From Gymnorhina tibicen (lineage: Eukaryota > Chordata > Aves > Passeriformes > Artamidae): a stretch of DNA of 64,000 nt. The number at the start of each line of letters is the position of its first letter. The stretch's first letter is position 1. Below, one piece after another: positions 26,799 through 38,827 of this stretch. Made by a program: the position numbers and the translations under genes. The notes below the pieces were generated by a model, which searched no databases, was not told where the DNA came from, and worked only from the letters and a program-made list of their open reading frames with translations. The DNA lies in assembly GCA_013399875.1 (NCBI GenBank), contig VXAZ01007501.1, positions 1,774,155 to 1,838,154 of the forward strand. Direction: 5' to 3'.

Positions 26799-26826
26799 TT
26801 TGTTTTGTTTTGTGTTGTTTTGTTTC
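26799..26826. repeat. (TTTTG)n low-complexity tract
   Basis: About five imperfect TTTTG units. The tract is short and lies in T-rich sequence. Confidence 0.8.
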
Positions 26827-29800
26827 ATTTTCCCTGAGGAAGTGTTTAGAAGTCATTTTGATTATCCCTTCTACCATTAGGAAGCTGCTAGACAAGAAAA
26901 GAGTTTCAGCTCAACTTTTAGCTTATCCCTAGTGTCTTTTGAAAGACACAAGTGTAAAGAAAAGAAAAAAGACATTTTGCACTTTCCACATACATTTTTT
27001 TATATTACATATTAACCTTTTTGATTCTCTGAAAGATTCCCTGATGTCTTGGATTAACATAAGAATAGGTTTTCAGAAGTCACAATGAAGATAATGTAGT
27101 TCATATGGTCACTTCATTATTCATTGTGTTCTAACATCTCATCAAATGAGGTCTGGGCTTTTTCCCAGTTCTCCTTGTTGCTGTCTACCTAGAACACATT
27201 TTTCCCATAGTACAATCACTTTGTATTGCATTTGTCTGCTATTGTCTTCACTTCAATTTACAATTGACTGCAAAGATTATTTTTTATATACTTGTATGAA
27301 GGACACCATATAAGCATGATTTGTGTTGAATTACATAATAAAAAGCCTGTTAGTGTAAATACCTTCTTTCAAGGTTGTCATAATGTGTCCTTTTGAAGAA
27401 GTAGCTAGTTCAGTACCATGTTAACTGTGATCATTTAAAATGTAATATACCTGAATTGTTTTTTTTTACATGTGTAATGGGGTATTCTGAACTTTGTATC
27501 AAGGTCATTTTTGCACAATACCAGTAACTAACACTACTGCTGTGAGACAGCCTAATAAATCATCATTTATGTTGGCTTTAACCTAACTTGATGGCTAATT
27601 TTCTTTAAGAATATTCCTACAGCTGCTAAACTTCATTACTTATGAAAATACTGAAGATCATTCCACTGTCTTTTGGTATGCTGTCTGTTATTCTGCCATT
27701 ACCTGTCTCGCTATTGCTCTGTATCCCAAAGTGATGGAGGTGGAAACCCAGCTCAAGTATCACTGAACCCGGTTCTGCTCCTATGACACTCCTGCCTGGT
27801 GTGTAGTGACTGAGCTACCTAAGGCTGGGTCAGTGACAGTGATGTCATTTTTGCTTCTATCTGGAGCAGGGAAAACAATGCTTTTCCCCTTAAAAAGAAA
27901 GCCACTTTGTGACTGCCTACATCAGCAGCAAATAGAATTAAGCTAAATAGTTACCAGGTTGAAGTCTGGTTTCCTAAGGAAGCAAGCCAAATACAGATAT
28001 TTGGTCTATGCAGTTGGAAGTTTTTAGGCAAATTATGAAAACCCAAACTTGTTTGCAGTCTTTCTTCACAGAGCAACTTGTTTACCATGAATGAGTACAT
28101 AATAAGTACACCAAAAACAGGCCTGCAACCTATTTTAAGTGCTACTCCTACACATAAACCGATTCACACAGAGCAATGCAACTATATGTTCTAAAAAGGT
28201 TAGTATAATAAGAAAAATAATAGAACAATCTTTTTGTAAACCCCAAGTCAGGAATAATAATGATATCCTGCACTTTTTATCTGCAATGTTAGAAGCACTT
28301 GGTGTAATTTAATCTTACACTGTTCTCTAGGTGACAAAACAGGCTTGAGACTACCCTGACATAATCAAATAACTCGGCTTCTTGCTTTGCCATGTTCCGT
28401 TTAAAATGAAAAGCACACTGTCTCCCTCGTATCATTTGTAACCCTCCATTATTTTGTGTAAATTCCTCACTCAGCAATCAAGTCCCTCTCTTAAACACAT
28501 GTATTTGCAGTCCTGTAGCTCTTTAGAGGTGTTTGGAACAGAAAACCCTGGTATGGTGCTTATCCCCTCATGCAGCCAGGCTTTCCGTGTAAAGAGATGA
28601 GTCTGCAGAATGGAGATTAATGTTATTTTCGTGTTGTGTACTCTGAGGACTGGCCTCCAGAAAATGGTCTCCCTGGCTTGCTTACTTCTGTGTATATAGA
28701 TATTTGCACAGATTCGTAGAATTTTGGAACAGAAAATTTGCATGAAATTCAATCAATCCTCAACCTTCTCTTCTTGAAATCTTAATTTACATAACTTCAT
28801 GGCAGTTTGCATGACAACACAGTGCTCCAAATAGTTTATTCCAGCTGCCTAAGAAATCATCAAATGGGTTTTTTTCTGTATTTTAAATATCAAAGCTTCT
28901 TTTACTGTAGTCTAAATAATTCTGAATGCATTTTTTACAGATTTTTGTGTATCTGTAGATGAAATATCTCTGTAGAACAAATTATTTCTTAAATGCAGAG
29001 TTGCAAATGGAAGAACAGGTAAAATCCACAATTTTTGTAAATTGTTTTAAATCCAGGAGAATCAAACAAAAGAAATTTTGTTATTCTGAACCTTCTTGAA
29101 GAAAAAAGGAAACAGAGCAGTGATAGCTAAATGGCAGCAAGGTGAGAATGATCCTTTCTTGGAGCATGTAGAAGAGTTGGTGAATGGTCTAGGATGTTCC
29201 CTTACACCTCCAAAGTGATACAAACAGTTATGATTGATATAAATGAAATGGTATAAACACTTTCCCTCAAGCAGTGGATTACTGACAGCAGCTGCGACTT
29301 GCGGCTGTTCCCAACCTTTTCCAACTGAAAGTGTTTTGTATTCTGTGTCTGAAAACTCAGTCTGAGTGAATTCCAACAAAGGCACCTCCTGCAGACTTTG
29401 GCTAACAACCCAGTGTTTGACACCAGCACCTCCACATGAATTCCTGGAAGGTCTTGAAATATCCATCCTGTAAGGAATGTGAGCATATCATTGTCTTCAG
29501 ACTAGCAAGTCACTTTCCTTAAGCATCATAATGATTCAGTGACCACAAAGATTTTCCCATCTGTTTTATGCAGTATTTTGTTGTTCTGATATTGTTGAAG
29601 AGTCTAAAACTTCCAAGACAACCGAAGTAGGAAATTTGAGCATAAATCATCCAATTTGGATTTCTTTTTCCTCCCTGCAGTTGGTTCCTTCTGAATCTGT
29701 GGTGCTGTGAAGAAACATCTTGCATCACATTATCAGTTTTGCTACCAAGTTGTCTATTTGACAAGATAAAAAAAAAGCTGTTTCTTTGAGAAACATGCAT

Positions 29801-32800
29801 CCTGTTTTGTAAGCAGCACCAACCCTATGTTGCAATTGCTTTCATTGCTGCTTTCATTACCTTTTGGGCAGCACTTGGACTGAATGTGATAAATCAGTTC
29901 AGTAACCAAGACTTTTTTGAGAAAACGTGGTCCAGAATACTTCCAGCTTCATGATCACCACACTAGCCATCAGGAAAAGAAGAAAGCCAAGCTAATAACT
30001 CAGGAGAGCAGAAGAACCTTTCGGAAATCTTTCCTGGCACCGGCTTATCACACTTTGGGTTTTCCTACAGCAGTTCTATTCAGTGAGAAATTTAAAAGCT
30101 GGAAATAGGTTGTGCTCATGCTGAGTGATCAGAACTCCTGCAGCCCCTGCATGGTGTCATAAGATGATAGTTTTACATTTTTAAAACCACCCAAAACTCA
30201 AATATATTTTAGAAATAGCATGCCAGGTCTTACTATTTTTTAATTATAATTTGATTTTATTTTTAGCTTTTCCCCTCTAAACAGAGTAAGCATTTCACAG
30301 ATTTCATTTGCATTGTAAGTTTTTATGCAGATGAGCAATTGTTTTAAGTTTTAGAAGGAAAACAGTTTTGTCAGTTGATTAAAATTCCTATGCCCAATGA
30401 GATCTGTGGTTTTTTTCAGTAAATTCATGAATCAGTGTGGACAAACTGACATGTACCTAGTGCTGCTAAAGGTGGTGAAGGTTGATTAGAAACAAATGTA
30501 TGCCCAGATTTCGGTAGCTCTGCATTTTTCTGCACCTGTTTGCCAGCCACTGTGAAACAGCAGCAAAAAGGACAGGGAGCTGCCACTGCACCTGCTGTGT
30601 AGCACGTTGCACGTTCTGAAATGGAAAGACTTCCTGGTGATTCATTCACAGAATTTTGAGAAAGTGGCTGAGAATGTGACATTGTTTAAGTGTTGGAAGC
30701 TCATCTTGTCTTTTACAACAAAGCAATTTTTTTGGTCTGGCTCTTTAGAGTCCTTCCTCACTGACACTTAGAAAATTAGGACTGATATCTAATTATGAAC
30801 ATAAAATGTTGTTATATTCATTTAATGAAACTGGAAATGTACAAGATATTTTTGCTTATGAGTTCAGGAAAAATGAAGTTTCCTTGCACTGAATGTCTAT
30901 ACACAAACTGAATTAAGAGATCAGTTATCACCTCTGTAATGTCCTGCATGGGATTGCCTCTTAATAAGGTCTACTGAACATATTCTTAATAGAATATCTA
31001 ATTGAGATTTTAGATTACCCTTCATTCTATAGAAATAAAAGACTGGCAAATTAACAATGACCAAAACATTCATTCAAAATGATTTGTAAGTGTTAAAACA
31101 AGAAAATATCATTTTATCTTAGACTGTCTTATGCACAACACAGGATATAAACATTTCTTCTGATAATTGCTGCATTAAATCTGGAAAATAGAGACTATTC
31201 ACATACATACCTCATTCTTTTATTGAAAAAAATTGTAGAAAGGGATTAGTTGTGTTACCCTTGCTGTTGTTGCTCTGAATTCCTCTCAACTGCCTGCTTA
31301 TTCTGCACCTCTTACTACTGGCTTAATTAATTGTCTGTGATCATCAATTATTTTTTCCATGTGGAATGATATGTAAGGTTTTAACCTAACTATCCTGCTG
31401 ATACTGGTGTTTTAACTTAGTAGATGACTGTTTTAGTCTGTGGGTATGCTTATGTTATTAAAAATGAATTTAACAAATGAAAAATATTCACACAGTGACA
31501 TTCAAAGAGAAGGATTTTGCAGGGAGGTTTTACGTGTTTTGTCACTTAAAGATGTGAAACTTAATATGTAATATGCTTTTCACATATATCATGATTTTAC
31601 TTTCTTTCCAAGTGATAAATTTGTTCAGGAGTAGGTCACAAAACGGGTATTGCTGCATTCACTTTGGCCCTGCTGAGATTTTACGTAGTTCTGTATTTTG
31701 TGGATTTTTCATTTTTTATTTTTACTTTGTGTGATCTTTTTATGTGTTTGACTTCAAACGCAATAGAAGCACCATGTCCTGAAGCATAGTAGATCTGCAT
31801 GTTCATTCATACACTTATTTACAAAGCCCTTGTAATTTCTCATTTGCTGCTGCACTTTCTCCCAACATACTCCTTACTCTCTTTGCATAGCTCTGGTATT
31901 GAAGAAGAGCATCCTGGGAAGAGCTGTCTTTCCTTGTCCCTTTGCTCTATATGTGGGACAACAAGCATCACCTAAGAGGTACACTGATAAATGCAGTATT
32001 AACATTTTTAATGTTTTAGAGCTCCTCAGGTGAAACTTGCTGTGGGTGTTTCATAAAGATTGTTGTAAATGCTCTGTAACAGCTTCACTGTGATAATTCC
32101 TTCCCTTTTCCCTCCCCGAATTTAAAGAGTGAAGAAAATTCCACTGAGCTAAATATTTGTGAAAATGACTGCTTTCATTGTGATCTCTTCCGAATGTTTC
32201 AAATCTGCAACTGGTTTTATAGAACTAAGGAAGGCAACTCCACTGAGAACCATGCAGCATATGCACGGTGCCAGAAACTTGACAAATGGTGACACTTGAC
32301 ATTGATATTTGTCAGGTGACATGAAGAAGTACTGAAAAAAACATAAATATGGAAAAAGTATATGAGACCATCATTTACCCCAGATTTTTTAAAAGAAAAT
32401 ATGGAAATTATTTGAAATAGCATCTGTTAGTAATACCAGTTATCAGAGATGAGTGAGTTCTGCTTACATAGCACATGCATGAGACACATGCTTACAGAAA
32501 GGCCTCTTTCTCAGTTATGAGATTAAAAATTTACTAAAATGAATTTTCAGTCTGCATCAATCTTTTATCAGCACCCAAATTAATTCAGAATTTTGTTGTT
32601 TCCTAACACAGCAAATACGTTACGGTATTGGAGATACAAAGTGTAATAATTACAGTCCATTGAAAGGGAAGATTAATTGAATTTCTAAGTAGTTTGGCCC
32701 TTTAATCCAATTTTTTGTGATCCCTTAAAAATGCTAATGCAAAACTTCATCCAAATTTAAGAGAAGCAAAATAAGGCTTTTATTTCACCAATTTATTGGA

Positions 32801-33789
32801 CCTTTTATTGTGGTTTCTTTTGCAAGGCTGGCAGACCACCAAAGACCTAATGTGTGTGTATATTTATATGTCTTGTCTGATCTCCTAGATGACAACTGAA
32901 TGAGAGAAAAAGAACTGAATGGAATAAGCAACATTTCTGCCACCTCCACCTGTTCTGAAAGACAATTTATAGGCACTTTTCTTGCTTAGTGATGAAAAAG
33001 GAATTGTTAAACAGCATCACTTTCTACTGGCATCATCCCACTGAAACAAGAAGGTGAAGAGTCACCATGACACTGTTTAGCAGGCTTGCTCAAATACTTA
33101 GATGCAGTCACAACAGGAAGTTTGGAAATGTTTTTTTCCACAAATTGCCTAAGACAGTGCAGCTTTCATTAATCAAGCTGAATCAGAATCAACTTTATTC
33201 ATTTTTTTGGGCTAAACACTTGATGTGTTTCTCCACAACATCTAAACAAAACCTAGGAATATTTCTTAAATTTTGTCTTATATCCGAGAAGATTGTATGC
33301 TCTGTTAACCATCCTTGCTTTATGTTGAAGTAAACAGAAACACACAGAGGTATTAAAGCCAGATTTACAAGAACACAGATTTAATTCTGAGCACTCTTGC
33401 TTTTTTGTTAGTATGAGGAGATTATTCATTCCTAGATTTTCTTATTTTATTTTAATTGTTTCAGTGTATTATTGTGGGCCTTGGGAAGCAACAGAGAGGA
33501 GATTGAGAGGGGCCAAAGTGGATAATAATTTTATCGTAAAAGAAGGTATTAGCTTTTAGACTCCTTTATTTATAGTCCAACAGAGATTTTTTTCTGACTA
33601 AATCAGAGATTAGAAGTAAATCATAAATACTAAGATGTTTGTGCAAGAAGAACTTAGGAAAATGATGTGATTAGACAGCTGAGGAGTAGTGGAAAGTCTA
33701 CAGGCTGCTGAGGTTACAACAAGTCAATACAGAATTTACATAGGTCAGGATCCCCTTTCAAAGACTGTTAAAAACTGTTTATTCACTCG

Positions 33790-33809
33790 TTTATTTATTT
33801 ATTTATTTA
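33790..33809. repeat. (TTTA)n microsatellite
   Basis: Five TTTA units, perfect over 20 bp. A second tract of the same motif lies 1.6 kb downstream. Confidence 0.9.
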
Positions 33810-35370
33810 CTTGCATGTTTCTTTTTCTTGCAAGCACTTTTAATCAGTAATATTTAGTCTATAAACTAAAAAGCTGTTTGCTCCCTAGGGTGCCATTGGC
33901 AATTTTTCCAAATATTAGAATTATATTCCAGTCTGCCAAAGAAATTTTGGTTGATAAGTGAAAAACTACAAAGGGAATCGTGTCCAAGAGGGAGGGATTC
34001 CTGTGACTGCATCCTAATGACTGCAGCAGCGATACAGATAGGGGATAAAATTCAAGTAAGGAGGACAGTCAGAGCTAAGATAGCCAGAAATGCTTCTGGA
34101 CGTATGACTGGCAGAAGGACTTAGTCTGGAAAACCTTGCAAGAATTAAGCTGTTTAGCTCTCTTCCTGGGAACACTTACTCTTTTTTTAATTCATCCACA
34201 TTACACTGGGTATTCCATTTAAATCCAAAGTAGTTCACAAAACTATTTAATATGATTGCACTTATACCGTAGCAGAACTGATCTGCAATGGAATGAATAT
34301 TTTATAAAAAAAACTTTTTATTTCTTCACTGTAATCATAAGGGAGGGTGTTGTTAGCTTTTACCATAAGATATCTTCAGTCAAGTCGTTGTTTTTTTTTC
34401 TCTCTGTTACTGGAGTTGAAACTCCTGAGTTCAGGATATAACACCTAGAAAAATTTCTGAAATACGTATCACACTGTATGAATTAAATGCATCTAATATT
34501 TTTAGGTGATGTTTCCAAGCAATAGAAAATGCTCCTTTCCTATTTTTTTCTTAGTGTTCTTCTATGTTTGAATATTTTTATTGTACATATATTAAGGCAG
34601 TGTTGTATATCAGGAAGTCTGAATTCTGGTATGATAGGTTACTAATTGTAAATCTAAATGAAGTTAGAGAGACTAGTTCAGAAAGATAGTATTAATTGTA
34701 AGAGTATCAGAACTGTAAAATTAATAGCCTTCTTGTATGCACTTTCAGTCTTTATACTAATTGCTTATACCCCCTAGAAAATTGTAGAAAAATCAAAGAA
34801 TCTAACCTTCCCCTTTGTCATTTGAAAAATTCTTATGATGATGTCTACTCATTTGTCAGGGAAAACAGCGAGATGACTTCTGTGTTCTGTTCTCAAATGC
34901 TGATTAATAGTTCAGAAAGTTAATTCTACATTTTATTTTCAAGTTAGATGTATCCTTGCAAGAAAGAGAATAGGGGGAAGGTAGAATTCTCCATCCTGAT
35001 ATCCATGAGATCCAAATCAGTTAGAAATTTTGAGTGAAAGGAAGAAGAGGAGATTATGGCAAATGAGACTGAAGGGGACACAGAGTGATCAGAACCCAGT
35101 CTCATATCAGCACCATTTTATCTAGAGACCAGATCACTGTATTTGTGTGCATGGATGCAGCATTGCGCTGCAGGAATGGAATAGAAGCATAAACTCTCAT
35201 CTGTGACCATTTGCACTTCCTAATCAAGTAGATTTAACTTTTCAAACCAGAGAAAAATTAATGAAAACAATAGTTTATATTACTGTTGAGTAAGGAAAAA
35301 AAAAGATTGGAAGATAGATACAAGTAGAAGTGGAGGATAAACTAATAATGCTGCTCTGTAAAGGTGCCCT

Positions 35371-35391
35371 ATTTATTTATTTATTTATTTA
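35371..35391. repeat. (ATTT)n microsatellite
   Basis: Five ATTT units, the same motif as the tract at 33790. The flanks of the two tracts do not match, so this is not a segmental duplication. Confidence 0.9.
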
Positions 35392-37949
35392 AGTAAAATC
35401 TCTGTTTCCATGAAATGAAGAAATGTAGATTGCTTTGTTTGATTCTGCTTCTTCCAAATTGTGTACAAAGTTTGTACAATGACAGGGTGATGTTCAGAAT
35501 AAATGGGATGATAGCAAAGCTGCTGTCCTTAGCATCAGCAGGAGGAATCCTGTTAAGTTAGGAGTGTTTAAATTTGCTCTGATACAGTTGTGTCTGCCAA
35601 AATAAGCATTACCTAGCTTTGGTTTTATCACTGAGCTTGACCCAATCAGTTCTGAAAACACTGTCAAGATTTGGCTAGTGAAGGTGCAGGGAAGTTGAGG
35701 AGAGAAGCAGGGAAATAGCACAAAGTACAGAAGTCATAAGTATTACTGCTGTGCATTAATCCAAATTTCTCTTAATTTCTCTTAAAGCCAGCATGTCAAA
35801 TTGGACATATGTTTAAAGAACTTGAATTAAGTTATTTTTAAATGTACTGAGTAGCAGAGATGAAAGAGATCAGAATGAGGCCTGTAAACCTCCCAAGCAC
35901 ATTTGAGAGTTTGATTCTATGAACCTCATGCTGGCACCTATCCACATTTATACAGTTCATCCATTTCTTCATGGCAATATGAAGAAACGTTTCAGGTAGT
36001 TTCTCAACATCATTCATCTTCCTAGCTACAGTGAAGATGTGTCTAAAGTAACTACTCTATGTACATGTACCTGCCCAAGAAGATAAAACTCATTATTGAT
36101 GCCTTTGGGTGGTGAATTCACTCTGATGCTGATAATACTGGCTGGAATATGTGAAACATCACCTCTTCCCATCTGCCAAACTCCAATACCTTTCCTCCCT
36201 CCTAAAACCGAACAAAGCCAATTCATGTGTAGGTTTTCTTCTTTTGATTTGTTTTTTCTCTTGATCACTAAAATTTTAGCTTCATGTGTATTTCATAATC
36301 AGATTAAATAAACTGTAATTTTTGTCCTAATTCCTCATATTGGTCTCTTGGATTATATTGAAAGCAGTTTTGAAGCAAGATGCTTCAATGATAATAGCTG
36401 GACCTGAAGTGGAAGAGCATCGGGTTTGGGCATAATGGGAAAGGGGAAGCAGCGGAAGCATTTGGGATTACTTTGTTGGGGTTTATTTTATTCCCACAAG
36501 TTTATCAAATGGAGAGGTTTCCTTGTGACTAAAGGCTACCAGTTTAAGTTAAATTACTTCTGCTTATATTTGGAGACTGTTAAGGTACGAAGTTAGTTAC
36601 AGTCTGTTAGCTTATTTGGCTTTGCAGTGGTAAAGTGGATTTTTTTTCCCTTGATTCATTCTTTTCATACGAATTCCAGCCTGCAAAAAATTGGGAGCAG
36701 TCAACACAGACTGTTGTTAATGAATAGAAAGTTCTTTTTCTGAGACATAACCATCCATATTCTCTGCTGTTTCTTGTCCTGTTCACCAGAGTGCACCAGG
36801 AGTGCAGGACAGTGACAACACAGCAGTGGGTGCCCACTACTGTTACTGTGCACTCTCCTAACACTGCAGCCTGTGTTAAGTGCTGTGAAAAAAAAATTAA
36901 TAAAAAAGAAATTACACCAGCTTCAAGACTTGCTAGAGCTTAACTTTTTGCTCTTTCTGATAACAGGTGGGAAAATATGACAGCTTCTTCATGGGAGTCT
37001 TAATGATTTCACTGCAGTGGAGAAAAATAGTTTTCAACAGTCGATGGGGGTGTTTATTTAAAATATCCCAAACTGTCACTTATTCAGCCACATAGCAAGG
37101 TTGTTGAGGATGAATTGACAGAGCTGTGAATCAAGATTTCCTGCCCACATGCTTTCCTCTCATCAGCCTTGTCAAATTTCTCTTGCTGAAATCAAGGAAC
37201 TTTCAGTTCCTTTAAAGAAGTGATCCATTCTCTGTGAGCAAGTTCTTTTTTTCCTTCCTGCCTCATAAATATTTAAAAAGCATTAATCTTGTTTGTTACC
37301 TGACTGATAAGCACTAGGCAAAAAATCTGTCAATGCAATTTTATTACTGAAATTAGATCAGAGCTTTTTGAGTGTTGTTACAGTTACTGGGTAGAATTTT
37401 AAAATATACCCAAATGAATTTGGAACAGATTCATCATTTCCACTCTTTAGTAACACCATTATTAATTCATACATTACACAGATTTGATGCAATTAAAATT
37501 TACACTTCTTTTATGGTATATTCCAATAGCAGTTATTTCTGTTGCAGAATGGTGCATGAAATATGACTCCAAGACATCATGTCACGGTTTGGGATACTGT
37601 CGTACTCTGAGGCAATGGAGTACAGATCCTGTAATCTTTATTTAATCCTGTAAATAGAATGCTTAACATGAATGTAATTACAAAAGAGATCAGTATGTGG
37701 TCCATGCAATAATTTGGCTTTTCTATGTTTGCTGCTATTATTGTGATGGATTTTTTTTTTTTAATTTTAGTTTATTCCCTAATGAACTATTCATTTTTGG
37801 ATAGTGAATACTATGTAATCAGATAGTCCCAGGAGGAAACTGGAATCTGTTCAGTAGGGAAGTTTATTTGGGCCTCTAGGAATTAGGAAATCATCTTTGG
37901 TGACTCTCTTAAAGTTTTAATGTCAGTAATTGATGACACTACTTTTTAA

Positions 37950-37954
37950 ATTTC
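37950..37954. repeat. Target site duplication ATTTC, left copy
   Basis: ATTTC lies immediately before the LTR boundary (TG at 37955) and is repeated exactly at 38823-38827 just after the other end. Confidence 0.85.
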
Positions 37955-38103
37955 TGTAACGGCTATCAAGAGTCATGGTTTAAACCCTACTGGCAAAGCA
38001 GTACCATACAACTGCTCACACACCCACACCCACCCAGCAGGATGAGGAGGAGAATCAGTTAAAGGTAAAACTAGTGGGTTGAGATAAGAGCAGTTTAATG
38101 ATT

Positions 38104-38219
38104 GAAACAAAAATGATGATAATAATAATAATAACAATAAGAATAGCAATAGCAAGAACAGTAACAATAACAACAATGGCAGCAACAACAACAACAACAA
38201 TAATAATAATAATAGTAGA
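38104..38219. repeat. (AAT/AAC)n microsatellite inside the LTR
   Basis: About 115 bp of imperfect AAT and AAC units with scattered AGC and AAG variants. Related avian LTRs carry a short AAT/AAC-rich patch here, so the tract probably grew from sequence already present in the element (from knowledge of the family, not measured). Confidence 0.88.
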
Positions 38220-38320
38220 AAGGAGATAACAGAGGGAAAGGAATAAAGCTCAAGATAAACAAGTGCTGCACAATCCTATTGCTCACCATCCACTGGCAGG
38301 TGCCCAGCCTGTCATGAGCA

Positions 38321-38326
38321 TTTATT
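38321..38326 (-). terminator. AATAAA polyadenylation signal in LTR family B
   Basis: TTTATT on the plus strand reads AATAAA on the LTR strand, about 120 bp downstream of the TATA box. This spacing suits a short R region. Confidence 0.5.
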
Positions 38327-38442
38327 GGTGACTGGTGGCCAAATGCCCCCAGTTTAAACTCTCTTTTCCAGATTCTTTAGCTTTGTGTCCTTTTGGAAGA
38401 GTCCATTTTAGATTCTTACCCTGACAGCTTCTTACGAGTGTC

Positions 38443-38451
38443 TCTTTTATA
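38443..38451 (-). promoter_or_regulatory. TATA box of LTR family B
   Basis: Read on the minus strand this is TATAAAAGA, a near-consensus TATA box about 370 bp from the LTR start. Transcription would begin about 25-30 bp further on, near 38415, running towards lower coordinates. Whether it is active is unknown. Confidence 0.6.
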
Positions 38452-38822
38452 TTCTTCAGACAGAAGAATCTAAGAAACATGAGTAATGCCCTTTAAACAA
38501 TTAATTGAAAGATTGCAACTTTTTTCCTTAACTCTTCCCACATCCTCTGCATCATGTTCTCTGTAATGGGTGTTACTGCAGATTTCTCTACTTCGCAGGG
38601 TACTCCCATAATTTCCAGTTCCAGGAATACAGAATGCACAAGGCTGACAGAGGGGAGAAAGAGAACTGCAGGAACAGAAGGGAGAGGGCAAAACAGCTGA
38701 GATAAGTGGAAGGAGCCTATGGGACAAATGAGGAAACGATGAGTTTTACATTTTACATCCTCACAGAAACTGTCTGGGGTCATCTTGGGGTGCACTGTCT
38801 CCTTCAGCCTCAAACCATAACA

Positions 38823-38827
38823 ATTTC
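38823..38827. repeat. Target site duplication ATTTC, right copy
   Basis: Exact copy of 37950-37954, directly after the CA end of the LTR. Confidence 0.85.

Larger units (their letters stand above)
21161..37949. other. AT-rich non-coding DNA, no gene seen
   Basis: Nearly 17 kb without a recognisable gene, RNA or interspersed repeat. It holds the microsatellites at 25471-25492, 26799-26826, 33790-33809 and 35371-35391. Segments at about 24765-24960 and 32560-32790 are dense in AT-rich words of the kind found in vertebrate conserved non-coding elements, but this cannot be shown without an alignment. Confidence 0.55.
37955..38822 (-). mobile_element. Solo LTR, family B (endogenous retrovirus), complete
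   Basis: This is an 868-bp element bounded by TG at 37955 and CA at 38822 and flanked by a perfect 5-bp duplication, ATTTC. On the minus strand it starts TGTTATGGTTTGAGG and ends GCCGTTACA. On that strand a TATA box (TATAAAAGA, 38443-38451) precedes an AATAAA signal (38321-38326), the order expected for U3-R-U5, with U3 about 400 bp and U5 about 340 bp. The U5 side carries the words 'gggttgagataag' and 'agcagtttaat' (plus strand), which I recognise as typical of a common avian LTR group, followed by an AAT/AAC-rich tract. No retroviral coding sequence adjoins it, so the provirus has been removed by LTR-LTR recombination. Short open frames inside it, including a poly-leucine frame, are meaningless. 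Confidence 0.9.

Noticed and set aside
29062..29800. Neighbouring minus-strand open frames of 134, 94 and 93 codons that might be a decayed gene
   Set aside because: The frames overlap one another, contain no recognised domain, and no splice structure or homology can be argued from sequence alone.
11508..30314. Octamer words ATGCAAAT/ATTTGCAT at about 11508, 13450, 15669 and 30306 as POU-factor sites
   Set aside because: In 64 kb of AT-rich DNA several such words are expected by chance, and they are not clustered.
33790..35391. The two TTTA/ATTT tracts as ends of a duplicated segment
   Set aside because: Sequences flanking the tracts do not match each other.
37973..38200. Leucine-rich 75-codon frame
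   Set aside because: It is the translation of the AAT/AAC microsatellite inside the LTR.
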